Assembly: GCA_025351675.1 (NCBI GenBank)
Contig: JANXVK010000621.1
Coordinates: 1 to 12,733, forward strand
Length of the DNA stretch: 12,733 nucleotides
Source: Rhizobacter sp.
GTDB taxonomy: Bacteria; Pseudomonadota; Gammaproteobacteria; Burkholderiales; Burkholderiaceae_C
Direction: 5' to 3'
Below are positions 1 to 6,367 of the stretch, one piece after another. The notes below the pieces were generated by a model. The model was not told where the DNA came from, searched no databases, and saw only the letters and a list, made by a program, of their open reading frames with translations. Position 1 is the first letter of the stretch. Each line of letters starts with the position of its first letter. A program made the position numbers and the translations under genes.

Positions 1-74
1 TCGCCCCGGTGCTCCTGCACCATCCGCACCGCACGCTCGCGGACCTCGGGTGAAAACTTGTTCGACTTGTTCAT
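1..74 (-). CDS. IS3-family transposase OrfA, N-terminal fragment
   Basis: Twenty-four complete codons are visible, starting MNKSNKFSPEVRERAVRMV. This is the opening helix of the helix-turn-helix (IS911/InsE-like) OrfA that binds the inverted repeats of IS3-family elements; the catalytic DDE domain sits in OrfB, normally made by -1 frameshifting, and would lie outside the window. The ATG is at 74, with AGAGGA seven bases upstream as the likely ribosome binding site. The gene is cut by the window edge, not visibly broken, so whether the element is intact cannot be judged here. Confidence 0.78.
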   Translation of the reverse strand, partial: MNKSNKFSPEVRERAVRMVQEHRG

Positions 75-101
75 GGCTCAATCCTCTCAGAGAGTTGAGC
101 C
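75..101 (-). promoter_or_regulatory. Hairpin over the OrfA ribosome binding site
   Basis: Perfect 7-bp arms GGCTCAA (75-81) and TTGAGCC (95-101) enclose a centre that pairs further (CTC with GAG). On the leftward transcript the second arm ends directly at the OrfA ATG, and the AGAGGA ribosome binding site lies inside the stem. IS10 and IS50 are known to use such structures to block transposase translation from read-through mRNA. The same role here is an inference. Confidence 0.5.
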
Positions 102-124
102 TCCTCAAAACCCGGGGCGGTTCA

Positions 125-438
125 ACACGGCGTCAGGAGCCAGCACGGGCGCCCGCTCTGGATCAAACGGGTGAGAGGTTCGACGAACTGATCTGCTGTT
201 GCGACTGAGGCTTGATCTCTGTTGTGCATGGTCACGAGTGAACCGATGCATCTGACTGTTGCGCTTTCGCTACCCTTGGGCGAGGTTTGGGCTGACGGGG
301 CCTCCGGGTTCGCTGGCCGCAACGCCAGCCGATCCATCAACTACGATGCAAACCCCGCCCTCAAGAACCACGGTGCCATGCAAGGCGTTCTGTTGCGTTT
401 CAGGCGCACCAAGCCAAAGCAGCAGAAAGTCCTGAGAC
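125..438. other. Intergenic stretch without a recognisable gene
   Basis: This stretch lies between the insertion sequence end and ylqF. Open frames on both strands read as low-complexity or Arg/Pro-rich shadow translations without a domain I recognise. It is less GC-rich than the genes around it. It should carry the ylqF promoter, but I see no convincing -35/-10 pair, no rRNA/tRNA and no hairpin with a T-run. Confidence 0.5.
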
Positions 439-1365
439 ATGCCGATTCAATGGTTCCCGGGTCACATGCACTCGACGAAGAAGGCGATCGCCGAGCGCTT
501 GCCCGAGATCGACGTGGTGGTCGAGTTGCTCGATGCACGCCTGCCCGGATCGAGCGCGAACCCGCTACTCGGCGAGCTGACCCGCACGAAGCCGGCGCTG
601 AAGATCCTGAACAAGCAGGACCTCGCCGACCCGGAACTGACTGCGCAGTGGCTCGCCCACTACCGCGCCCTGCCCGGCACGAATGCGCTGGGGCTCGATG
701 CGAGCGTCACGGCACCTGCCAGACAGCTGATCGCGGCGTGTCGTGCGCTGGTGCCGCTGCGCGGCGGCATGGTCAAGCCCGTGCGGGTGCTGATCTGCGG
801 CATCCCGAACGTCGGCAAGTCCACCCTGATCAACACGCTGACCGGCCAACGCGCGGCCAAGACCGGCGACGAGCCCGGCATCACCAAGGTCGAACAGAAG
901 ATCATGCTGGCCAGCGACTTCCAGCTGTTCGACACACCCGGCATGCTGTGGCCGCGCATCGTCGTCGAGCAAAGCGGCTACCACCTCGCGGCCAGCGGTG
1001 GGATCGGGCGCAATGCCTATGACGAAGAAGAGGTGGCGCTGGCGCTGCTGGCGAACGTCCGCAAACGCTACGCCGACAGGCTGCAACCCCGCTATCAGAT
1101 CGACGACTTGGCTGCGCTCAGCGACGAGGCCTTGCTGGCCGGGATCGGCCGCAAGCGCGGCGGCTTGCTGGCGGGTGGCCAAGTGAACCTGCAAAAAGCC
1201 GCGGAGATCGCGATCAACGACTTTCGCGCCGGCGCGTGGGGACGCGTCACGCTGGAGACACCGGATGAGTTCGCGCAGTGGTGGGCAGCCGGGCAAGCTC
1301 GAGATGCGAAACGACGCGCAGCGAAGGGCCGAAAACGGCCCGCGCCGGAGGACGCCGAGGGGTGA
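439..1365 (+). CDS. ylqF: Ribosome biogenesis GTPase YlqF/RbgA
   Basis: A 308-residue circularly permuted GTPase, a class that assists late maturation of the large ribosomal subunit (RbgA in Bacillus). The permuted motif order is clear: the family start MPIQWFPGHM at residues 1-10, G4 NKQD at 58-61, then the G1 P-loop GIPNVGKST at 121-129, the G2 Thr in PGIT at 146-149 and G3 DTPG at 165-168. A C-terminal helical region follows and ends in a basic tail (AKRRAAKGRKR) suited to rRNA contact. The ATG at 439 is fixed by the conserved N-terminus; no strong Shine-Dalgarno sequence precedes it. The gene stands alone, with an insertion sequence behind it and leftward hypothetical genes ahead, so it is probably monocistronic. 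Confidence 0.95.
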   Translation: MPIQWFPGHMHSTKKAIAERLPEIDVVVELLDARLPGSSANPLLGELTRTKPALKILNKQDLADPELTAQWLAHYRALPGTNALGLDASVTAPARQLIAACRALVPLRGGMVKPVRVLICGIPNVGKSTLINTLTGQRAAKTGDEPGITKVEQKIMLASDFQLFDTPGMLWPRIVVEQSGYHLAASGGIGRNAYDEEEVALALLANVRKRYADRLQPRYQIDDLAALSDEALLAGIGRKRGGLLAGGQVNLQKAAEIAINDFRAGAWGRVTLETPDEFAQWWAAGQARDAKRRAAKGRKRPAPEDAEG

Positions 1366-1409
1366 CGCTGGCGGTATCGTCGCATCGTTTCTGCGGCCGC
1401 CCGCGACCG

Positions 1410-1625
1410 TCAGCTCACTGGCCGGTGCGACGCGTGGAAGACGCGCGGAGCGGTCTCCGCGAGAGCGTCAATGTCGACTTCCCGAAGCGTCATGCTGCCT
1501 TCGATGCGCTCGGCGCCGCGGAACCGGCAATCGGCCTCTTCCGCGGTCAGTTGAAACGATGTCCGGCAAACGCGCCCGGTTGCGGCGTCTCGATAGCACC
1601 AGCGCCAATGCTCTGCGAGTTCCAT
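1410..1625 (-). CDS. Small conserved-type hypothetical protein (71 aa)
   Basis: A leftward ORF starting MELAEHWRWCYRDAATGR. The ATG at 1625 follows AAGGGAAACGTTCAC, giving a usable AAGGGA ribosome binding site; longer in-frame extensions upstream have poorer coding character. The protein pairs an aromatic, basic N-terminus (HWRWCYRD) with an acidic turn (LTAEEAD) and GAERIEGSM, an arrangement I associate with short uncharacterised Burkholderiales proteins. There is no signal peptide, membrane helix or known catalytic motif. It faces ylqF tail to tail with 44 nt between stops, and lies 131 nt downstream of another small hypothetical gene on the same strand. Function unknown. Confidence 0.6.
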   Translation of the reverse strand: MELAEHWRWCYRDAATGRVCRTSFQLTAEEADCRFRGAERIEGSMTLREVDIDALAETAPRVFHASHRPVS

Positions 1626-1756
1626 GTGAACGTTTCCCTTGCGGTCTGACACCAAACCCTTGTTGTCTGTCGGCAGCGGACGACGATTCTGAAATGTCAT
1701 CAGGCGGCCATCGAAGGCTCCTCGGGCAATGTTCATCCGAAAGCGTGGCCTGACGA

Positions 1757-2020
1757 TCAAAGGTCTGAGGCGTCTTTTTTGGACGGAGCGAACAGTTCAT
1801 CGAACAGCTCACCCGGTATCGTGTCTTCGACCTCTGACGTATCGCTGCCTTGCAGAAGGTCGTAGGAAGACATCACCCACCCTCCGAAGCTGACTTCGGG
1901 CAGAGGCGACGCTGCCGCTTCGTCGACGCGGGAAGCATCGACCCACTCCCCCATCGGCGCGCGCTCGCTGATCCGCCAGACCAGCTTTGGTGGAGACGAT
2001 TCTTCCTTGCGTGTAACCAA
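1757..2020 (-). CDS. Small hypothetical protein with LVWRIS...PMGEWVD motif
   Basis: A leftward ORF of 87 residues from a TTG start at 2020, chosen because GGAG lies six bases before it. An in-frame ATG at 2050 would add ten residues but has no clear ribosome binding site, so the start is open. Recognisable segments are PPKLVWRISERAPMGEWVD (residues about 10-28), SFGGWVMSSYDLL in the middle, and an acidic, hydrophobic end (VEDTIPGELFDELFAPSKK). The regular alternation of Trp, acidic and Pro/Gly residues looks like a genuine small soluble protein. I cannot assign a function. It shares strand and neighbourhood with the 71-aa protein downstream and could be co-transcribed with it. Confidence 0.58.
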   Translation of the reverse strand: MVTRKEESSPPKLVWRISERAPMGEWVDASRVDEAAASPLPEVSFGGWVMSSYDLLQGSDTSEVEDTIPGELFDELFAPSKKDASDL

Positions 2021-2125
2021 GCGAATCTCCAGCGGGATGCATGGGCGCATCCGCAAGCTGCAGGCTACTCCATCCCTGAGCCCAAGGCGCTTTAACCATC
2101 GGTGCAGTGGCTTGTGGGCATGTCG

Positions 2126-2914
2126 TCATCGCTTGACGAAGCCGATGGAACCTGGCATCTCCGTGTCCACGAACGAGTTGCCAGGACGTGCTCGGAGGGT
2201 CTCCAGGACTCGCTCCAGAAAGCCGATCGTCAGCGACCGCGCCGCCGATGGTTGCGAAACGCTCTCGTTGGCCGCGTCGACCCAGACCGTGATGTGCATC
2301 CGGTTTTGGTTGCCGCCCGGCAGTTCGGCGTCGACGATCTCCACAACGACCGGGACGTCGAGGCTCAGCGGTCGGCGCCCAAGGCGGCCCGCCCGCAGAT
2401 CAGCGGGCGACGTCATCGGGTACGCCGTGACCGCTGTCGCGCACCGACGGCTGCGTGTTCTCGAAATCCGCAGGCGCGGCCTTGCGCCACCAACCCGACC
2501 ACCCGCGCGCCGGCAATGCGGCCCAAACGTTGCCTTGAGCGAGATGACGGGGATCGTCTCGCTCCCGGCCCCAGAGAACTTGATTCGTTTCCATTGGGAA
2601 ATTGTTCCCAAATTCCGCCGCAGCGTCTGTAGGACAACCGCTGTTCTCGCGCCAGCCTCGTCACCAAGCCCAATCCAGCCGGCGGCCTTGGCCTTGCGGT
2701 CGCGCTTCGGCGCCGTGGCCTTGTGCGACTTGGCCGAGCCCTTGTGCACCGACTTCTTCGCCGGGTCGGTCGTCGCCGCGGCTTGCACGGACTCCTTGCC
2801 CTCCATCGCCTTCTCGGCGACGGCCTTGCCGGACTCCTTCACCGCGCCCTTGGTCTGGGCAACGCTCGCGCCACCGGCCAACACGATGGCGAGAGCCACG
2901 TTCGGTTTCTTCAT
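2126..2914 (-). CDS. Hypothetical secreted Lys/Ala-rich protein, probable chimeric ORF
   Basis: A 262-residue leftward ORF. The ATG at 2914 follows AGGAG by eight bases. Residues 1-20 form a signal peptide (MKKPNVALAIVLAGGASVAQ, possible cleavage after SVA). Residues 21-78 are Lys/Ala-rich (KGAVKESGKAVAEKAMEGK, DPAKKSVHKGS), like small periplasmic low-complexity proteins. At about residue 80 (near base 2677) codon use changes abruptly, with AT-ending codons such as ATT, CTT, GGT, AGA, ACA and CTA appearing. The middle (90-180) is Arg-rich and looks like accidental reading. The last 80 residues (from LSLDVPVVVEIVDAELPGG) again look like real coding and could be a separate short gene from an internal ATG at 2416. 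I infer that the small secreted gene lost its own end through a rearrangement. Function unknown. Confidence 0.45.
   Translation of the reverse strand: MKKPNVALAIVLAGGASVAQTKGAVKESGKAVAEKAMEGKESVQAAATTDPAKKSVHKGSAKSHKATAPKRDRKAKAAGWIGLGDEAGARTAVVLQTLRRNLGTISQWKRIKFSGAGSETIPVISLKATFGPHCRRAGGRVGGARPRLRISRTRSRRCATAVTAYPMTSPADLRAGRLGRRPLSLDVPVVVEIVDAELPGGNQNRMHITVWVDAANESVSQPSAARSLTIGFLERVLETLRARPGNSFVDTEMPGSIGFVKR
2594..2611. promoter_or_regulatory. 18-bp operator-like dyad in an AT-rich island
   Basis: TTGGGAAATTGTTCCCAA is a perfect inverted repeat with 7-bp arms and a 4-bp centre. It sits in the most AT-rich pocket of the area, just where codon use inside the leftward ORF 2126-2914 changes. 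Its size fits a binding site for a dimeric repressor. Which gene it would control is unclear, because no promoter elements can be placed confidently around it. Confidence 0.3.
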
Positions 2915-2950
2915 TCTCGTGACTCCTAAACGGGGGACGGGACCGAATTG

Positions 2951-2975
2951 CCTGCGGCCGAGAGGCGGCCGCAGG
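2951..2975. repeat. Perfect 10-bp stem hairpin between divergent genes
   Basis: CCTGCGGCCG (2951-2960) and CGGCCGCAGG (2966-2975) are exact reverse complements around a 5-nt loop AGAGG. The hairpin lies in the 156-nt gap between the leftward secreted-protein gene (start 2914) and the rightward MFS gene (start 3071), upstream of both. No T-run follows on either strand, so it is not a standard intrinsic terminator. It could be an operator, an mRNA leader structure or a remnant terminator. Confidence 0.4.
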
Positions 2976-3070
2976 AGCCGGAATCACAGGCCGCGGTATC
3001 GACGTTGACGCACCACTCGCCGACCACTCACTTGGCGACCCTGTCTTGCCGCGCCGCGACAATCCTTGGC

Positions 3071-4315
3071 ATGACGCCGCCCGCAAACCCTCTTGAGCGC
3101 ATCCCCGGCGCCGCCATCATCGCCCTGTCGCTTGCCGCCTTCGCCAGCGGGATCTCGCTGCGGCTGACCGACCCGTTGTTGCCGCTGTTTGCGCGCGAGT
3201 TCTCGATTTCTCCCGGCCGGGCGGCTGCGGTCATCACCGCGTTCTCGATCGCCTACGGCCTGTCGCAACTCTTCTTCGGCCCGGTTGGCGATCGCTTCGG
3301 CAAGTACCGCGTGATCGCGTGGGCCTGCGCCGCCTGCGCCGTGACAACTTCGTTGTGCGGGCTGGCACAAGGGTTTTCGCAGCTGGTCGCTGCGCGGCTG
3401 CTGGCGGGCGCGACAGCCGCCGCGATCATCCCGCTGGCGATGGCCTGGATCGGCGACGTCGTGCCTTACGAGCGCCGCCAGCCGGTGCTGGCGCGCTTCC
3501 TGATCGGGCAGATCCTGGGCCTGTCGGTCGGCGTGTTCGTCGGTGGCTTCGCAGCCGATCACCTGAGCTGGCGCGTGCCGTTCTTCGGTATCGGGCTGGG
3601 TTTCGTCGCGATCAGCCTGACGCTGTTCGCGCTCGACCGGCGCCTGCCGGCGCATGCCCGCGTGCAGAACCGCGCCGAGAGCCACGCCGAAGGCCACGCG
3701 CTGCGACGCATGGCGAACGAGTTCGCGCAGGTGCTGGCCACGCCCTGGGCACGCGTGGTGCTGCTGACGGTGTTTCTCGAAGGTGGCTTTCTGTACGGCG
3801 CGTTCGCTTTCATCGCCACCCACCTGCACCAGACCTTCGGCCTCGCGCTCGCGACCGTCGGTTCGATGGTGATGCTGTTCGGCTTCGGCGGTTTGCTGTT
3901 CGCGCTCGCCTCCGCTTGGTTGGTGCGCCGGCTCGGCGAGGTCGGGCTGACGAGCCTGGGCGGTGTCTTTCTCGCCGCCTCGTTGCTCGCGATCGGCCTG
4001 GCGCCGGTCTGGTGGTGGGCGATGCCGGGCTGCTTCATCGCCGGCCTGGGCTTCTACATGCTGCACAACACGCTGCAGATCAACGCCACGCAGATGGCGC
4101 CCGAACGGCGCGGCGCGGCGGTGTCGGCATTCGCGTCGAGCTTCTTTCTCGGTCAGGCGGCGGGCGTCGCATTGGCCGGAACCTTGGTCGCGCTTTGGGG
4201 CACCGGCACCGTGATCGCGTTCGGTGCGGCCGGCGTGCTCGTCGTCGCGCTCGCGTTCAGCCGCTTGCGCGCGCGGCGGCTTGCGTCAACCGCGACCGCG
4301 GCCGCCCCGGCCTGA
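3071..4315 (+). CDS. MFS transporter, drug/metabolite exporter type
   Basis: A 414-residue integral inner-membrane protein with the hydrophobic profile of about 12 helices in two halves, joined by a charged loop near residues 195-225. The MFS signature motif A is present between helices 2 and 3 as GPVGDRFGKYR (residues 70-80). The early LTDPLLPLFAREF segment and the overall length match the proton-driven exporter group (AraJ/Bcr-like) within MFS; the substrate cannot be read from sequence. The ATG at 3071 is chosen because MTPPANPLERIPGAAIIALS leads straight into helix 1, while the open frame further upstream crosses the hairpin and reads as low-complexity sequence. No clear ribosome binding site is seen. 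Its last 30 nt overlap the end of proQ on the other strand. Confidence 0.88.
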   Translation: MTPPANPLERIPGAAIIALSLAAFASGISLRLTDPLLPLFAREFSISPGRAAAVITAFSIAYGLSQLFFGPVGDRFGKYRVIAWACAACAVTTSLCGLAQGFSQLVAARLLAGATAAAIIPLAMAWIGDVVPYERRQPVLARFLIGQILGLSVGVFVGGFAADHLSWRVPFFGIGLGFVAISLTLFALDRRLPAHARVQNRAESHAEGHALRRMANEFAQVLATPWARVVLLTVFLEGGFLYGAFAFIATHLHQTFGLALATVGSMVMLFGFGGLLFALASAWLVRRLGEVGLTSLGGVFLAASLLAIGLAPVWWWAMPGCFIAGLGFYMLHNTLQINATQMAPERRGAAVSAFASSFFLGQAAGVALAGTLVALWGTGTVIAFGAAGVLVVALAFSRLRARRLASTATAAAPA

Positions 4316-4957
4316 ACGATCGCCGTCCGGTCCCGGTCGGCGCGGCCGATCGAAGGCCGGCGCATGACGCGGCGGCGGCGCTTGGCGCGCCCGCTCCTCG
4401 GCCTCGCCACGCGCGATCTCGAGCAGGCCGTCGAGCTCGTCGACCGGCACCCCCTTCAGTGCGCAGAAGTTCGGCTTGGTCAGCGTCGTCGCCTGAAAGT
4501 CGTGCAGCAGCCCGGCACGGTTGCGGCGCTGCTGCTCTTCGAGCTGACGCCGCTCTTCCTGGTTGCCGCGGCGGCGCGAGAGCTCGTCGAGCGCGACCTT
4601 GCGGTGCTCGTCGGTGATCTCGCCCGCCGGCTGGCCGTCGAGGTCAAAGCGGTGCGGCGCCTTCGTCATCGCGATCAGGTACGAGGTCGCGCCAGTGTGA
4701 CGGCGGAAGAACGCCGACAGCGTCTGCTTGCTGAACTTGCCCGGCGCGCGCTCCTGGATGTCGATCTGGATGCGCAGCTTGAACGGCTTCACCGCGCCGC
4801 CGAACAGCGCCGGGAACAATTGCTTGAGTTGCTGCGCGCACTCGGCCGGGCTGGTCGGCGCGACAGCCGGCACGGCTTGAGGTGCGGCCTCGGGTGCGGC
4901 ATCCGGTGTGGCATCCGGTGCAGTGTCGGGCGTGGGCAGCGGAGTGGTCTCTGACAT
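4286..4957 (-). CDS. proQ: ProQ/FinO-family RNA chaperone
   Basis: A 223-residue leftward protein. Residues 1-36 are a Pro/Ala-rich linker of near-repeats (APDATPDAAPEAAP). The FinO/ProQ fold spans about 38-130, with KPFKLRIQIDI, FSKQTLSAFFRRHTGATSYL and the family signature RFDLDGQPAGEITDEHR. A charged Glu/Arg helix follows (GNQEERRQLEEQQRRNR) and the tail ends in Arg/Gly repeats. ProQ-type proteins bind structured sRNAs and mRNA 3' ends and act as cytoplasmic post-transcriptional regulators; the RG tail would add unspecific RNA affinity. The ATG at 4957 is the natural start and has no strong ribosome binding site. It is convergent with the MFS gene, with a 30-nt overlap of coding ends. The exact RNA partners are unknown. 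Confidence 0.88.
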   Translation of the reverse strand: MSETTPLPTPDTAPDATPDAAPEAAPQAVPAVAPTSPAECAQQLKQLFPALFGGAVKPFKLRIQIDIQERAPGKFSKQTLSAFFRRHTGATSYLIAMTKAPHRFDLDGQPAGEITDEHRKVALDELSRRRGNQEERRQLEEQQRRNRAGLLHDFQATTLTKPNFCALKGVPVDELDGLLEIARGEAEERARQAPPPRHAPAFDRPRRPGPDGDRSGRGGRGRG

Positions 4958-5235
4958 GGAACGGAAGCGGCAACGCGGATGACGTGGAAGGGCTGGATTG
5001 TGCGGGCAAATTCCCCGGTCATCCCTACTTCCGAATTCAGCGGCAGAGATGACTCATGGGTGCAACGGCTGCTTTTCTGCCCGACGCCTGTGTGCTGACC
5101 CACTCCCACGCGCCGCTCGCCACCTCGGTCGGCCCCAAGCACGCCGAGCTCGCGAGTTCGAGGTCGATGCCTCGCCAGCCCCGGACCGCACGATCACTGC
5201 GACGCCGCGCTCGGCGCGTGCAAGGCACAGACCCA

Positions 5236-6225
5236 TCAGGCCGCGGCGCGGGCAGCGTCGCGCCGTGTCGGCATTGCGTACGCGAGCGGCGCCAGCGCGG
5301 CCTGGACCCGGCCGAGCTGCGCCGCGTTGACCAGCCCGCCGAGCACCGCCTGGAAGTGCGGGTGCGCCGCGCCGGACATGATGTACTGCCAGCGATAGGC
5401 TTTCAGCATCGTCCCGCGCACGCGCTCGGCACGCTCGCCGCTTTGCGGCAGATCCGAGACACCCAGGAAGTACGTCGCATCGGCACCCGCCTGCGCCTGC
5501 AGGATGCCGTCGATGCCGCCGACCAGTTCGATCAGCTCACCGACCGCCGCGTCGCGCGCCTCGTTCGATGCGAGTTGCGCGTCGGCGCGCACCCATTCGA
5601 GCTCGTCGATGATCGCGTGCTGCGACTCCTCCTTCCAGTGGAACAGGAAGATGTCCTTGAACAGCGGCGAGAGCGACGCGTCGCCGTCGATGCTCTCGCG
5701 GTAGTGCGCCTGCGAGAACAGTTCGATGTGGCAGGTCAGCGCGAGCACGGCCCAGCTGCATTTGCCGAGCACGAACCCGGCCACGTCGTTCGGCGACACG
5801 TCGAAACGGTAGCCTGCCGGCATGTCGGTGGCGACCATCAGTTCGACGCGCCGGAACAGTTCCTGGTGCTTCAACTCCTCATCGGCGAAGCGCACGATGG
5901 CTTCGAGCGCGGTCTGGTCGCCGAGCCAGTGGTCGCGGCTGATGTCAAGCATCTTCGCGCCGATGAAGCGCTCGACGAGGCCGAACATGTTCGCGTAGGT
6001 GCGGCCCTGCACTTGGCCGATGAATAGGTGCTGTGCCGGCGTGAGGAACTCGAGCTCGTCGGCAAGCGAGAGGCCGTCGGGCAGGAACTTCTGCGCGAGG
6101 TCGAAGCGCCGGCCGCGGAGGATGTCGTGGTCGATGTCCCAGCGAACCCGCTTCGAGGCCTCGATGGTCTTCGCGTAGCGCCGCGTGTCGCTGGTCGGGA
6201 GCGGCAGGATGGTGTCGGCGTGCAT
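5236..6225 (-). CDS. AurF-like diiron (ferritin-like) oxygenase, substrate unknown
   Basis: A 329-residue, mostly helical cytoplasmic protein. Two ExxH motifs are clear: E117-L-K-H120 in ADEELKHQELF and E200-S-Q-H203 in HWKEESQH. Adding E85 (LVERF), E168 (CHIELF) and H196 gives a seven-residue set whose order and spacing match the diiron site of the p-aminobenzoate N-oxygenase AurF, including the extra His four residues before the second ExxH. This supports an O2-activating diiron enzyme; N-oxygenation is an inference from the family. The ATG at 6225 (MHADTILPLP) has no strong ribosome binding site; the open frame upstream is Arg/Ser-rich shadow. It lies 142 nt downstream of the broken regulator and on the same strand as the CoA-ligase operon, so it may be its last gene or have its own promoter. 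Confidence 0.7.
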   Translation of the reverse strand: MHADTILPLPTSDTRRYAKTIEASKRVRWDIDHDILRGRRFDLAQKFLPDGLSLADELEFLTPAQHLFIGQVQGRTYANMFGLVERFIGAKMLDISRDHWLGDQTALEAIVRFADEELKHQELFRRVELMVATDMPAGYRFDVSPNDVAGFVLGKCSWAVLALTCHIELFSQAHYRESIDGDASLSPLFKDIFLFHWKEESQHAIIDELEWVRADAQLASNEARDAAVGELIELVGGIDGILQAQAGADATYFLGVSDLPQSGERAERVRGTMLKAYRWQYIMSGAAHPHFQAVLGGLVNAAQLGRVQAALAPLAYAMPTRRDAARAAA

Positions 6226-6238
6226 GGTGCGTCTTGGT

Positions 6239-6263
6239 GGGTCCGTCGAATTGACGTGGACCC
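6239..6263. promoter_or_regulatory. Imperfect dyad just upstream of the diiron gene
   Basis: Arms GGGTCC (6239-6244) and GGACCC (6258-6263) flank inner GAC-type arms (GTCG with CGAC-like pairing) around an AATT centre. The dyad starts 13 nt before the ATG at 6225. It could be an operator or a 5' leader hairpin affecting translation of the diiron protein. There is no independent support. Confidence 0.25.
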
Positions 6264-6367
6264 ATGATTCCGGCGGAGCGCGATTGGCGCATGGGGTCGT
6301 CGTCCCGTTTCGCGCCAAGCGCTGCGCCCGGCCGACCAGGACGTGGGACACCCGTCCCGTTCGATGC

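Larger units (their letters stand above)
1..124 (-). mobile_element. IS3-family insertion sequence, one end only
   Basis: The leftward sequence starting at base 124 begins TGAACCGCCCCGGGTTTTGA, which has the TGA-start and GC-rich look of IS3-family terminal inverted repeats. It is followed about 50 nt inside by the start of a typical OrfA. The rest of the element lies left of the window, so its length, second inverted repeat and 3-4 bp target duplication cannot be seen. The boundary at 124 is placed at the TGAA end and could be off by a few bases. The family call is from recognition of the OrfA start and the end sequence, not from a search. Confidence 0.75.

Noticed and set aside
196..397. 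Three copies of CTGTTGCG at 196-203, 256-263 and 390-397
   Set aside because: Eight bases with irregular spacing and no conserved flanks; not enough to call iterons or a repeat array.
222..1022. A 266-codon + strand frame overlapping the start of ylqF
   Set aside because: Arg-rich translation with no motif, overlapping a highly conserved GTPase in another frame; a shadow.
1774..1779. A T6 run near the end of the 87-aa gene as a possible terminator
   Set aside because: It encodes the Lys-Lys of the leftward protein, and no GC-rich stem precedes it on either strand.
2400..2594. A 64-codon leftward frame with several Trp residues inside the hypothetical region
   Set aside because: No ribosome binding site, a short frame, and it runs through the region already covered by the larger leftward ORF. 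It may be a relic, but I cannot support it as a gene.
3319..4617. A 432-codon + strand frame over the MFS and proQ genes
   Set aside because: Out of frame with the MFS protein and dominated by Arg/Ala; a shadow of both genes.
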